Source of the DNA: Fen-183 sp036504335
GTDB lineage: Bacteria > Acidobacteriota > Thermoanaerobaculia > UBA5066
NCBI GenBank assembly: GCA_036504335.1
Contig: DASXVJ010000020.1
Span: 186,001 to 250,000, forward strand
DNA: 64,000 nucleotides
Direction: 5' to 3'
The notes beneath the pieces were generated by a model, which worked only from the letters and a program-made list of their open reading frames with translations, ran no database searches and had not been told where the DNA came from. Position 1 is the stretch's first letter. The number at the start of each line of letters is the position of its first letter. Positions 16,817-25,796 of this stretch are shown here, piece after piece. The position numbers and the translations under genes are program-made.

Positions 16817-19800
16817 ATGGCGCCAAGGAAGGCCCCAGCCGGGGCGTTGCTCGTCCTTTTCGGCGTTGCGGTCGGATCGTCTTCCTGCACGTCCTCCTCG
16901 GCCGTTCGCGCCGGGAGATCCGTCGAGGCTCCTTCTGCGGAGGCCGCATCGAGAATCGGAAAACCAGCGGACGGCAGCGCCATGGGGAATGCGTTGGAAG
17001 CTCGGGCCACCCCGGCGGCTCCGTCGCATGCCGCTGAACCGACGCTCGGCGATAAGGACGACCCCAACGAGCACGCGCGCATCTGGTGGGAACAGCGCGC
17101 CTATCCGGCGAACCGCATCCCGAGCGACGTGCACCGTGCCGCCCTCCGCGAGGAGCTGAGGTCGGCTCGCACCGCCCTCGACGGGGCCGCCAACAACTGG
17201 ACGAACCTGGCTCCGGGCGCGAACAGGAACATTACCTACGCGGGCTCGAGCAACCAGGACGCCTCGGGCCGAACGCTCGCGATTGCGATCAGCCCCACCG
17301 ACCCGAACCTCGTCCTCCTCGGGGCCGCGCAGGGCGGGATCTGGAAGTCTACGGACCGGGCGGCCACGTTCCGGGCGGTGGGAGACGGCCTTCCCTCTCT
17401 GGCCGTCAACGTTCTTCGCTTCGCGCCGAGCAATCCCAACGTCGTCTACGCGGGTTCCGGAGAGCCAAACGGCAGCACGAGCATCTACGGTGCCGGGGTC
17501 TTCAAGTCCACGGACGCCGGAGAGACCTGGCAGGCCCTCCCGGCGAGCGGAGCCGGCTGGAACTTCGATTACCTGTCGGTCAGCGGTCTGCAGGTCGACC
17601 CGCGGAACGCGAACACTCTCTTCGTGACCACGGCCGACGTACACACGTACGTGAACACCTTCGCGCCGCCCGCCACCGCCCGCCAGACGGGCGTCTTCAA
17701 GTCCACGGACGGCGGCCAGAGCTGGACTCTCCTCAAGGCCGCCACGACCTATACCTACCCGGGCAAGCAGCCCGGCAACAACGGGTTCATGGATCTGCAG
17801 ATCGGGGGCCCGGGCCAGCCGGACCTCCTTTACATCACCGAGTACTACGGCGGCATCTATCGCTCCGCCAATGCCGGCCAGAGCTGGACCCTCGTGACGC
17901 CCCTGAATACCGGCGGCTTTGGAGCGTTTCCCGCGAGTGTTCCCAGCTATGGCCACCCGCATTACGGCGGCCCGTACCCGCGCTTCACCAGCAGCGGGTA
18001 CCCCGACTTCCACCGGATCGACATCGCGGTTCCCGCCTCGAACCCGAGCGTCATCTACGCCGCGTACGCCACGGACGGCATCCTCTTGGACGTGGATGGC
18101 GACGGAAAGTTCGACTCGAAGAAGGATCTCAATCTGCCCGGCGGGCTGCTGTTCAAGTCGACGAACGGCGGCGGGAGCTGGTCCTGGCTGGGAAGCTGGC
18201 TTCGAGACGGCGTCCCCGAATACTGCGGGGACCAGTGTGACTACGACAACATGATCGCTGTGAATCCCGCCAACGAGAACGACGTCGTCATCGGGGGGAA
18301 CGCGAACTACAACGAGTTCTGGCCCGACCCTATCGACAACCCCACGCGGACGCTCTCGCTCCCATGGCGCGGGATGATCTACAGGACCCTTGATGGCGGC
18401 CGCTCGTGGGTGGACACGACGCCGCACTGCACCCACATCAGCAACACCTCCGTCCAGATCGACAACGGCGGGACCATGGTCACGGCGTTCCCGTGCGACC
18501 AGTTCGACCCCAACCGTGCGATCCACCCCGACATCCACACGGCCGCCTACGCGCCCAATGGCCAGATCTACGTCGGCAACGACGGAGGTATCTACAGAGG
18601 GACGGTGACCGGCGCCGGCATGCTGCCCTTCGACTACCGGTGGGAGAACCTGAACGCGTCGCTTTCCACGCTTCAGTTCTATCTTTTCGACTCGCATCCG
18701 ACGAACCCGAACGTCATCGTCGGCGGCCTGCAGGACAACTCCGTGGCGTACTTCAACGGGTCCTTTTGGGACGGCTGGGGCTACGGAGACGGGACGCTCG
18801 GACTGTTCGAGCCGGGCCCCCCGGTCGGGGACCCGAACCACGTGTACATCGGAACGCAGCACAACATCCACCGTCACGATGCGGGGGGGGCGAAGGCTCT
18901 CGCCGCCTCGACCGGTTGGCACGTGCAGATGTTCAGCGACGGCAAAGTGGCCGAAGGCGAGAGCGTCTCGTTCAACCCCGCCTTCACCATCGACGCGAAG
19001 CAGCCGCAGTACGTGTACGGCGGAAGCGACAAGGCGCTCTACATCTCGGGAAACCGCGGAGACACATGGGCCGCGGTCAAGCCGTTCGCCGCAACGAACG
19101 GGAGGCCCACCGTCATCGAATCCTCGTTCGCCAACAACGACCTCGTCTGGCTGGGAACGAGCACGGGCTACGTCTACCTCTACCAGTACACGGGCAGCGC
19201 CTTCACGGGCGCGGAGGCGGACACCGGTCTTCCGGACCGCTACGTGACCAAGATCGTCGCGTCTACGGCCGACGCGAACACGGCCTGGGTCGCGTTCAGC
19301 GGCTACAACGCGAACACGCCGTCGACGCCCGGCAAGGTCTTCAAAACGACGAACAAGGGACAGGCCTGGGCCAACATCAGTGGCAACCTGCCCGACATCC
19401 CAGTCTCCGCCCTCGCAGTCGACCCGGCAAATGCGAATCGGCTCTGGGTGGGCACCGACATCGGCGTCTTCAGCTCCACGAACGGCGGGACTACCTGGGC
19501 GTCCAACCGTTACAACATGCCCATCGTGGCGATCACGGACCTCAAGTACAACGCGACAACGGGCTACCTGATGGCCGCCACGCACGGGCGAGGGCTCTGG
19601 CGCCTGGCCCCAGGCGGCGGCGGGGGCGGCCCCACGGTCTGCACCGAGGACGCCACCACGATGTGCCTGGTGGCCGGCCGCTACAAGGTGACGAGCCACT
19701 GGCAGAACCAGTACGCCGGCGGGGCGGCGGCGACGCTGTCGAAGGCGAAGCTGACGGACGTCACGGGCGCGTTCTGGATCGCGAACGCGAGCACGTACGA

Positions 19801-19984
19801 ATATTTGATTCGCTTCAATACCGCGACGAACAACGGCCGGGTCTGGATCGCGATCCCGACGTTCACGGATGTCGAGTTCTGGATCGCGGTGACGGACACG
19901 CACACGGGGCAGTCGTTCGAGTACCACAGCCCGGCCGGCAATCGGACGCTCCTCTACGACCCGAACACCTTCGTGTATCCGTGA
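16817..19984 (+). CDS. Secreted VPS10/sortilin-like BNR-repeat protein
   Basis: The 1055-residue product has an N-terminal export signal followed by SSSC, so it may be a lipoprotein, though the lipobox is poor. Residues ~165-930 form beta-propellers of the sortilin/GH74-like kind. At least eight Asp-box motifs are visible, for example GIWKSTDRAATF, GVFKSTDAGETW, GVFKSTDGGQSW, GIYRSANAGQSW, MIYRTLDGGRSW, KVFKTTNKGQAW and GVFSSTNGGTTW. Residues ~942-1055 carry a domain that is nearly repeated in the next two genes. AGGAG 6 nt before the ATG supports the start. Propellers of this type bind or hydrolyse glycans or proteins; I see no diagnostic catalytic pair, so activity is open. Confidence 0.85.
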   Translation: MAPRKAPAGALLVLFGVAVGSSSCTSSSAVRAGRSVEAPSAEAASRIGKPADGSAMGNALEARATPAAPSHAAEPTLGDKDDPNEHARIWWEQRAYPANRIPSDVHRAALREELRSARTALDGAANNWTNLAPGANRNITYAGSSNQDASGRTLAIAISPTDPNLVLLGAAQGGIWKSTDRAATFRAVGDGLPSLAVNVLRFAPSNPNVVYAGSGEPNGSTSIYGAGVFKSTDAGETWQALPASGAGWNFDYLSVSGLQVDPRNANTLFVTTADVHTYVNTFAPPATARQTGVFKSTDGGQSWTLLKAATTYTYPGKQPGNNGFMDLQIGGPGQPDLLYITEYYGGIYRSANAGQSWTLVTPLNTGGFGAFPASVPSYGHPHYGGPYPRFTSSGYPDFHRIDIAVPASNPSVIYAAYATDGILLDVDGDGKFDSKKDLNLPGGLLFKSTNGGGSWSWLGSWLRDGVPEYCGDQCDYDNMIAVNPANENDVVIGGNANYNEFWPDPIDNPTRTLSLPWRGMIYRTLDGGRSWVDTTPHCTHISNTSVQIDNGGTMVTAFPCDQFDPNRAIHPDIHTAAYAPNGQIYVGNDGGIYRGTVTGAGMLPFDYRWENLNASLSTLQFYLFDSHPTNPNVIVGGLQDNSVAYFNGSFWDGWGYGDGTLGLFEPGPPVGDPNHVYIGTQHNIHRHDAGGAKALAASTGWHVQMFSDGKVAEGESVSFNPAFTIDAKQPQYVYGGSDKALYISGNRGDTWAAVKPFAATNGRPTVIESSFANNDLVWLGTSTGYVYLYQYTGSAFTGAEADTGLPDRYVTKIVASTADANTAWVAFSGYNANTPSTPGKVFKTTNKGQAWANISGNLPDIPVSALAVDPANANRLWVGTDIGVFSSTNGGTTWASNRYNMPIVAITDLKYNATTGYLMAATHGRGLWRLAPGGGGGGPTVCTEDATTMCLVAGRYKVTSHWQNQYAGGAAATLSKAKLTDVTGAFWIANASTYEYLIRFNTATNNGRVWIAIPTFTDVEFWIAVTDTHTGQSFEYHSPAGNRTLLYDPNTFVYP

Positions 19985-19995
19985 GGAGGCGAACG

Positions 19996-20970
19996 ATGAA
20001 GAGCTTCCGATTTGCCTTCCTCGCCGCCGTTCTTCTCGCTCTTCCGGCGTCGGCGGAAGAGACCCGTGGCATGGGCCGTAGAGCTCCCGTGGGTGGCATC
20101 ACGGCGCTTCCTCCGGCGCCCGGTCCGGCGCCCGCAGCGGACGTCGTCGGGCGCGCCGAAGCCGGTCTGCCGTCCGCGGGTCTTGCCGCGGGGCGGTCGG
20201 CGCTCGGCCAGCCGCAATGCCTGATCTGTCTCGGAGGCGCCGCGTCCGTCACGTGGAACGCCAGCACGGGTTCGTTTCACGTGGACAACGTGACCAACTA
20301 CCGGAGCTCGGGCACGAGCGGGCCGCTCGACCTGAAGATGCTCGCCACGGCCACGCAGCCCGTCTGGGGGAACACGATCAGCGGGTACAACTTCTCGGCC
20401 TCGGTCAGCCTCAACCCGCTGCAGGCCGGGTATATGTATTCCAACGTGAACTCGGGGACCGTCTCGTTCTTCGGCAGCTCGATCCCGGCGGGCCAGTATT
20501 TCCTCCTCCTCTACCTTCGCGAGAACGTGAGCGGGACCTTCTACTACGTCGACTGGATCCAGATGACCAACAAGATCACGTGCGACGGCGTGACCGGGTG
20601 CAGCACGGTCCAGGCACCGTCCACATGCACGGAGGACGCCAACACGATGTGCCTGCTCGGCGGCCGCTACCGCGTGACGGGGCGCTGGAAGAACCAGTAC
20701 GCCGGGGGCGCGCAGGCGAACCTCTCGAAGGTGAAGCTGACGGACGTGACGGGCGCTTTCTGGATTGCCGACGCGAGCACGTACGAGTTCATGATCCGGG
20801 TCAACACCGCGACCGACAACGGCAGGGCCTGGATGTCGATCCTCACGTTCACGGACGTGGAGTTCTGGGTGGCCGTGACGGACGTGACGAACGGCCAGTC
20901 CAGGGAGTACCACAGCGACCCGGGGAACCGGACGCTGATCTTCGACCCGGGCACGTTCGTTTACCCATAG
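19996..20970 (+). CDS. Secreted protein with CxxC motif and shared C-terminal domain
   Basis: The 324-residue protein follows the BNR protein by 11 nt, with AGGAGG overlapping the previous stop codon, so they are co-transcribed. It has a signal peptide (MKSFRFAFLAAVLLALPASA), a Pro/Ala-rich linker, then a QCLIC motif opening a ~120-residue beta domain (PVWGNTISGYNF...IPAGQYFLLLYLRE). Residues ~211-324 are the shared domain, which runs from CTEDANTMCLLGGRYRV to FVYP at the very C-terminus. It is a full-length paralogue of the convergent gene at 21054. Function is unknown; the domain is probably involved in surface location or recognition. Confidence 0.8.
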   Translation: MKSFRFAFLAAVLLALPASAEETRGMGRRAPVGGITALPPAPGPAPAADVVGRAEAGLPSAGLAAGRSALGQPQCLICLGGAASVTWNASTGSFHVDNVTNYRSSGTSGPLDLKMLATATQPVWGNTISGYNFSASVSLNPLQAGYMYSNVNSGTVSFFGSSIPAGQYFLLLYLRENVSGTFYYVDWIQMTNKITCDGVTGCSTVQAPSTCTEDANTMCLLGGRYRVTGRWKNQYAGGAQANLSKVKLTDVTGAFWIADASTYEFMIRVNTATDNGRAWMSILTFTDVEFWVAVTDVTNGQSREYHSDPGNRTLIFDPGTFVYP

Positions 20971-21000
20971 TCTCCGCCCGAAATTCGTCCGACATGAAAT

Positions 21001-21029
21001 GAGGGCCCGGGAAACCGGGCCCTCTTCTT
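21001..21029. terminator. Bidirectional terminator between convergent paralogues
   Basis: A 10-bp stem (21001-21010 with 21015-21024) closes a GAAA loop and is followed by TTCTT on the plus strand. On the minus strand the hairpin is followed by ATTTC, so it may serve both genes. Its core is identical over 23 bases to the terminator at 16039-16061. Confidence 0.8.
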
Positions 21030-21053
21030 CTTCATGTGCGAGATGTGTCTGGA

Positions 21054-22079
21054 TCAGGGATAAACGAAGTAGTACGGATCGTAGAGCAGCGTCCGGTTGC
21101 CGGGCGCGCTGTGGTACTGCTTGGACTGCCCGTTCACCGTGTCCGTGACGTTGATGAAGAACTCGACGTCGGTGAACGTCGGGATTGCGATCCACGCGCG
21201 CCCGTTGTCCGTCGCCGTGTTGAATCGGATCAGGTACTCGTACGTGCTCGCGTTCGCGATCCAGAACGCGCCCGTCGTGTCCGTCAGCTTCGATTTGAAG
21301 AGGACGGACTGGGCGCCCCCGGCGTACTGGTTCTGCCAGTAGCTCGTGACGCGATAGCGGCCGGCGACGAGGCACATCGTGTTCGCGTCTTCGATGCACG
21401 TCGAGACCGTCGAGCAGCTGACGCCGTTGCAGGTGACCCGGTTGTTCATCACGGCGAAGTCCGTGTAGGCGTAGGTCGATCCGCCCTGGAACTCGCGGAG
21501 GTACATGAACATGTAGTACTGGCCCGCCGGGATCAGGCTGGGATAGAAGCCGACGGTTCCGGAGTTCACGCTCGTGTAGTGAAACCCGGCCGCCAGGGGA
21601 TTGAACTGCTTGATGTCCGTGAACGTGTAGTAGGTGATGGTATAGCCCCACACGGGCATGGTCGACGAGAGCGCGATTCGGAGATCGAGCGTTCCGCTCG
21701 TGCCGGACGCGCGGAAGTTTCCGATTCCGTCGACCTGATACGAGCCCGAGGTCCCCGCCCACTGGACGCTGCTGGAGCCTTCGAGGCAGATCGTGCACTG
21801 CGGCTGCGTCAGGGCGTTGCGTCCGGGCGAGCCGGCGAAGTCCTCGGTGTTCAACTGAGGAGATGCGCCGGCCGGGTCGGTCACGTTTCGCATCGTGCCC
21901 GGGTCGGCGGCCAGGCTCCGGCTTGCGTCTCCGGCCCGCTGGGCCCGGCCGTCCGCGGCGGCGGACCCGCTCCCGGGCTCGATCGCGGTGTTCGGAGAGT
22001 CCGCGAGGGCGCGGGGGCCCGCGACGACGCTTCCGAGGGCAAGGACCGCAAGAGCGGCACAGAGGACGCGGCACTTCAT
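21054..22079 (-). CDS. Secreted protein with CxxC motif and shared C-terminal domain
   Basis: The 341-residue protein has a signal peptide (MKCRVLCAALAVLALGSVVAG), then a disordered Ala/Asp-rich linker. A QCTIC motif begins a ~120-residue beta domain parallel to that of the gene at 19996. Residues ~228-341 form the shared C-terminal domain: CIEDANTMCLVAGRYRV, GAFWIANASTYEYLIRFNTAT, PTFTDVEFF and a final FVYP. AAGGAGG precedes the ATG at the usual distance. It converges on its paralogue with an 83-bp gap holding a terminator. Function unknown. Confidence 0.8.
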   Translation of the reverse strand: MKCRVLCAALAVLALGSVVAGPRALADSPNTAIEPGSGSAAADGRAQRAGDASRSLAADPGTMRNVTDPAGASPQLNTEDFAGSPGRNALTQPQCTICLEGSSSVQWAGTSGSYQVDGIGNFRASGTSGTLDLRIALSSTMPVWGYTITYYTFTDIKQFNPLAAGFHYTSVNSGTVGFYPSLIPAGQYYMFMYLREFQGGSTYAYTDFAVMNNRVTCNGVSCSTVSTCIEDANTMCLVAGRYRVTSYWQNQYAGGAQSVLFKSKLTDTTGAFWIANASTYEYLIRFNTATDNGRAWIAIPTFTDVEFFINVTDTVNGQSKQYHSAPGNRTLLYDPYYFVYP

Positions 22080-22206
22080 GAGTACCTCCTTGAGTCTGCG
22101 GGCAAACTTTGGGCGCTTGGGCTGGACACGAGGATATACCGGCTCCCAAAAGCAAAAGCGCGGACGGGCGGGAAAATTCGTCATCGCGCTCCGTCCGTTC
22201 CAGGTC

Positions 22207-22241
22207 TTCGGCCCGGGCACGTTCGTTTGCCGTAGGCTCCG
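22207..22241 (+). pseudogene. Decayed remnant of the shared C-terminal domain
   Basis: This sequence matches the 3' end and first bases after the stop of the gene at 19996-20970 (20941-20975). Seventeen bases are identical in a row, and most flanking bases also match, with one base missing. The stop codon region and trailing CTCCGC are recognisable. It appears to be the tip of a lost further copy. Confidence 0.6.
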
Positions 22242-22247
22242 CTTGGC

Positions 22248-23780
22248 GTGCTGACGAAGACGTACCGGCTCCCGGCCGCGCTGCTGGCCTTGCTCGCCTT
22301 CGTGGGCGCGATTCCCGTCGTGCGTGCGTTGCGCGTCGCCGACATGAACCTCTGCTACCGGTACATGACGGCCGACTCTTACGACTGGATCAGCAACGGC
22401 CTCTTCTGGGCGGGGAGACCGGTCCTTCCGAGCCTTCGGCCGCCGGGACTGCCGCTCGTGATCGCCGCGCTCTCGAAGGTCGGAGCGCTTTCCCTGCTGC
22501 CGATCGTGGGGTTCCTCTTCCTCGGTCTCTCGACGGCGCTCCTTTACCTCCTCCTCAGGGAACGGCACGACCCGTGGATTTCCGCCGTGGCCGCGTGGTT
22601 CTTCTTCGCGAACGATTACGTCCTCGACCTCGCGAAGTACGTGCTGGCCGAGACGTACGCGACGCCGTTCCTCGTCCTTGCCGTGCTCGCCTGCGTGCGC
22701 GCGGGATGGGACCTGCGCTGGTATCCCGCGATGGGAGCCGCGCTCGGCGCGGGATTCCTGTTCTCGTATGCGGCCGCCCCGGCCGGCCTCGGACTCGCGC
22801 TCGCGGTCCTGGCCGTCCGGGCGGAGGACGTCCGCCGCCGCCCCCTCTGGGTGGGCGCGCTGATCGCGGTCGGCGCCGTCGGCTCCTGGCTCGCGGTCCG
22901 GGCCTGGTTCCACCGCGCCCACCCGGACGCGCCGCGGCACGCGTTCGAGCTTCTGGTCAGCCCGACACTCTCGAACGCGACGTTCTACGCGATCTCGGGC
23001 GTCGCGCTTCTCGGTCTTTTGCCCCTCGTTCTTTACGCGCTCGGAGTCTTCCGGCTCTTCGGCGTCGGCTCCGCGTTTCGCCGGTATCGGGCTGCGTGGC
23101 TGCTCACGGCGTCCACGCTCCTCGTCTTCCTCGTGTTCTTTTACGACTGGGCGGACAAGCGCTTCCTCGTCTACGCCCTGCCGTTCCTCACGTGCGCGCT
23201 CGCGGAAGGGCTCGAGAACCTCCGGTCGTTCGCGGCGCGGGGACGGTTCGCGACGTTCGCGGCGGCCGCGCTTCTCGGCGGCTGTCTCCTCTGGAACCAG
23301 ATCCGGTATCCGAGCTACGGGTTCTACTACCTCGCGCTGACGCCCGAGCACTTCCTCGAAGCGGCGCTCACGACGCGGGACAACTTCAAGATCGAGCAGC
23401 ACCTGGCCGGAGCGCGCGTCGTGCGCCTCCACGACTCGCTGGCCTCGAGCTTTTCGGGCGGACTCTTCGATCCCCGGCCGCGCCCCGTTCCCTGCGCGCC
23501 CGCCGACCCCGCGATCGCGTGTCTCGCGACCCTCAAGCGCGCCGCGGACACGCTGCTCGCGCCGGGCGAGCCGATGGGTTTCCTGCCCCCGAAGGACTGG
23601 CCCGCGGACGGGCACTCGAGCTTCATCCGGCTGCGCAACGTCTTCGAGCGGCCCGTCCTGGACATCCACTCCGCCGCCGTCAGCCTGGGTGGCGTCGAGG
23701 TCGTGCAGCCCGGAGCGGACCTGACGAAGCCGCCGTTCGTGGCCCATTGCGGGCCGTACGTCATGGCCCGGACGCGCTGA
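22248..23780 (+). CDS. Polytopic membrane protein, glycosyltransferase-39-like
   Basis: The 510-residue protein has about ten hydrophobic segments, the first at residues 8-26 and the last ending near 350 (LLGGCLLWNQIRY). A soluble C-terminal part of ~150 residues follows. The short Asp-containing segment after the first membrane span (DMNLCYRYMTADSYDWISNG) lies where lipid-linked sugar transferases of the GT39/GT83 group have their catalytic Asp. It would use a polyprenyl-phosphate sugar at the outer face of the inner membrane. The GTG start at 22248 has no Shine-Dalgarno. It stands at the head of the second glycan block. Confidence 0.65.
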   Translation: MLTKTYRLPAALLALLAFVGAIPVVRALRVADMNLCYRYMTADSYDWISNGLFWAGRPVLPSLRPPGLPLVIAALSKVGALSLLPIVGFLFLGLSTALLYLLLRERHDPWISAVAAWFFFANDYVLDLAKYVLAETYATPFLVLAVLACVRAGWDLRWYPAMGAALGAGFLFSYAAAPAGLGLALAVLAVRAEDVRRRPLWVGALIAVGAVGSWLAVRAWFHRAHPDAPRHAFELLVSPTLSNATFYAISGVALLGLLPLVLYALGVFRLFGVGSAFRRYRAAWLLTASTLLVFLVFFYDWADKRFLVYALPFLTCALAEGLENLRSFAARGRFATFAAAALLGGCLLWNQIRYPSYGFYYLALTPEHFLEAALTTRDNFKIEQHLAGARVVRLHDSLASSFSGGLFDPRPRPVPCAPADPAIACLATLKRAADTLLAPGEPMGFLPPKDWPADGHSSFIRLRNVFERPVLDIHSAAVSLGGVEVVQPGADLTKPPFVAHCGPYVMARTR

Positions 23781-23783
23781 CCC

Positions 23784-23789
23784 TACAAT
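23784..23789 (+). promoter_or_regulatory. -10 box, probable leaderless start
   Basis: TACAAT lies 9 nt before the TTG at 23799, in the 18-bp gap after the previous stop. No Shine-Dalgarno precedes the TTG. Confidence 0.5.
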
Positions 23790-23798
23790 GCGGCCGTT

Positions 23799-25796
23799 TT
23801 GAGCGGTTCATCGGCCGAGGAGCTCCGCGAGGAGCTCGAGAGGACGCGGGCGGAGTTGTGGCAGGCGCGCGACCGCATCGCCACGATGGAGATGAGCCGC
23901 TTCTGGAAGCTGCGGAACCTGTGGTGGACGGTGAAGCGGCGCTTCGGGATCTCGGTCCCGCCGGCGGCCCCGGCCCTCGGGGACGCGGCGGCGCCCGCGG
24001 ACGTCGTGAGACTGCGCGGCCTCGCGCCCGTTCCCTTCCGCGCCGGACCGCCGCCGGCGCACCCTCACCGTGTCGACGTCATCTTCGTCGCCGGGCCCGA
24101 CGAGGCCGTCTCGCGCGCCGCGCTGGATTCGCTCGTCCGCTTCTGCCGGCCCCCTGTCGCGTTCTTCGTGGCGGGCGTCGCCGCGTCCGAGCGTCCCGAC
24201 AGCCTCGCCGCCCTGTGCCGCGATCTCGACGCTTCCGTGTCTTCGCCTGGCCCCGACGCGCTCGCGCGGGCCTTGCGCGCCGGGCGGAGCCCGCTCGTCT
24301 TCGTGGCGGGCGCGCGCGGACGGCTCCTCGTGGAGAGCCTCGACCGGCTCGTCGCCTGTCTCGAGTCGGACCCGGCCTGCGTCGCCGCCGTGCCGCTGTC
24401 GAACGGCCTCCTCGGCGCCGGGCCCGGCGCGGTGGAGCCCGACGCGCTCTCGGTTGCCGGGGAATCGGCGCGCCTGTATCCCGTGCTCGACGCGGGCGGG
24501 GGCTCGGCGTTCCTCACGCGCCGCGCAGCTCTCGCCGGGAGGGAGGCGGCGACGCCCGCGGAGCTTCTGCAGGCCCTGCGTGCGGCCGGCGCCGTGCGCG
24601 TGGCCGACGACGTCTGGATGGAGACGGGCGATGCCCGCCCGGAGGCTGCGCGTTCCGCGAGCCCGGCGCTCGACGGGATCGCGGCGCGCCTCGTGGAGAG
24701 CCCCGCTCGCGCCGGTCGGCGCGGGCGCGGACTTTCGCGCTGGGAGGGCAAGCGCGTGCTCTTCGCGCTGCCGGTTCTCGACCGCGGCGGCGGCGCCAAC
24801 GTCGTCTTCTCCGAGGCGCGCGCCCTCGCGCAGTTCGGCGTCGAGGCGCGGGTCTTCAACCTCACGGCGCACCGCGCCGCGTTCGAGGCCAGCTACCCGT
24901 CGCCGCCGGTGCCCGTGATCTACGGCCACACGTGGGACGTCGTCGGGCTCGGGTGGCCCTACGACGCCGTCGTCGCGACGGCGAACGTGTCCGTGGAGTG
25001 GATCGCGCCGCTCGTCTCGGCGCCGAAGCCCGTCGTCCTCGGGTACTACGTCCAGGACTTCGAACCGCTCTTCTACCCCGAGGGTTCGCGGGACCGGGCG
25101 AAGGCCGAGGCGTCCTACGGCCTCGTCCCGGGCCTCCGCCGGTTCGCGAAAACCGAGTGGAACGCCGCGACGGTCCGCGAAAAGACGGGCCTTTCGTGCG
25201 ACGTCATCGGCCCGAGCTTCGACGTCGACACGTTCCGTCCCCGCCTCGGCCCGCTGCCGGCGGCCCCGGTCCGGATCGCCGCGATGATCCGGCCGAGCAC
25301 GCCGCGGCGGCAGCCGCAGTTCACGCTCGAGGTCCTGCGAGAGGTGGCGCAGGCGCACGGCGACGCCGTCGAGATCCTTCTCTTCGGCGTGGAAGACTCC
25401 GATCCCGCCCTCGCCTCGCTGCCGCTCGACTTCCCGCACCGCTTCCTCGGCGTCCTCCACGAGCGCGCGCTCGCGGCCCTCTTCACGCAGGTCCAGGTCT
25501 TCGCCGACTTCTCGACGTACCAGGCGATGGGTCTCACGGCCCTCGAGGCGATGGGCGCGGGAGCGGCCGTCCTCGTGCCGCGCGCGGGCGGCTCGGACAG
25601 CTTCGCGCGGGACGGTGAGAACGCCGTTCTCGTCGACACGGCGTCGCGGCCCGCGTGCGTCGAGGCGCTCTCCCGGCTCGTCGCGGACCCCGCGCGCCGC
25701 GCCGGCCTCGCGGCGCGGGCGCTTGGCGACGTCGCGCGGCACACGCCGGAGAGCGCCGCCTTCCGGATGCTGGAGGTCCTGTTTGGCGCCGCTTAG
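23799..25796 (+). CDS. Two-part glycosyltransferase (degenerate N-terminal half, GT4 C-terminal half)
   Basis: The 665-residue protein begins with a coiled coil (EELREELERTRAELWQARDR) and an SRFWKLRNLWW segment typical of surface-glycan transferases. Residues ~85-300 resemble a GT2 domain that has lost the DxD and base motifs. Residues ~315-665 form a complete-looking GT4 domain: KRVLFALPVLDRGGGANVV, VLGYYVQDFEPLFYP, ADFSTYQAMGLTALEAMGAG and GENAVLVDT. The TTG start is chosen because a -10-like box is 9 nt upstream and no later start fits; it is not certain. The 3' end overlaps the next gene. Confidence 0.8.
   Translation: MSGSSAEELREELERTRAELWQARDRIATMEMSRFWKLRNLWWTVKRRFGISVPPAAPALGDAAAPADVVRLRGLAPVPFRAGPPPAHPHRVDVIFVAGPDEAVSRAALDSLVRFCRPPVAFFVAGVAASERPDSLAALCRDLDASVSSPGPDALARALRAGRSPLVFVAGARGRLLVESLDRLVACLESDPACVAAVPLSNGLLGAGPGAVEPDALSVAGESARLYPVLDAGGGSAFLTRRAALAGREAATPAELLQALRAAGAVRVADDVWMETGDARPEAARSASPALDGIAARLVESPARAGRRGRGLSRWEGKRVLFALPVLDRGGGANVVFSEARALAQFGVEARVFNLTAHRAAFEASYPSPPVPVIYGHTWDVVGLGWPYDAVVATANVSVEWIAPLVSAPKPVVLGYYVQDFEPLFYPEGSRDRAKAEASYGLVPGLRRFAKTEWNAATVREKTGLSCDVIGPSFDVDTFRPRLGPLPAAPVRIAAMIRPSTPRRQPQFTLEVLREVAQAHGDAVEILLFGVEDSDPALASLPLDFPHRFLGVLHERALAALFTQVQVFADFSTYQAMGLTALEAMGAGAAVLVPRAGGSDSFARDGENAVLVDTASRPACVEALSRLVADPARRAGLAARALGDVARHTPESAAFRMLEVLFGAA

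Noticed and set aside
16691..19927. A 1078-codon open frame opposite the BNR-repeat protein
   Set aside because: The plus strand has repeated Asp boxes and a signal, so the minus frame is a composition artefact.
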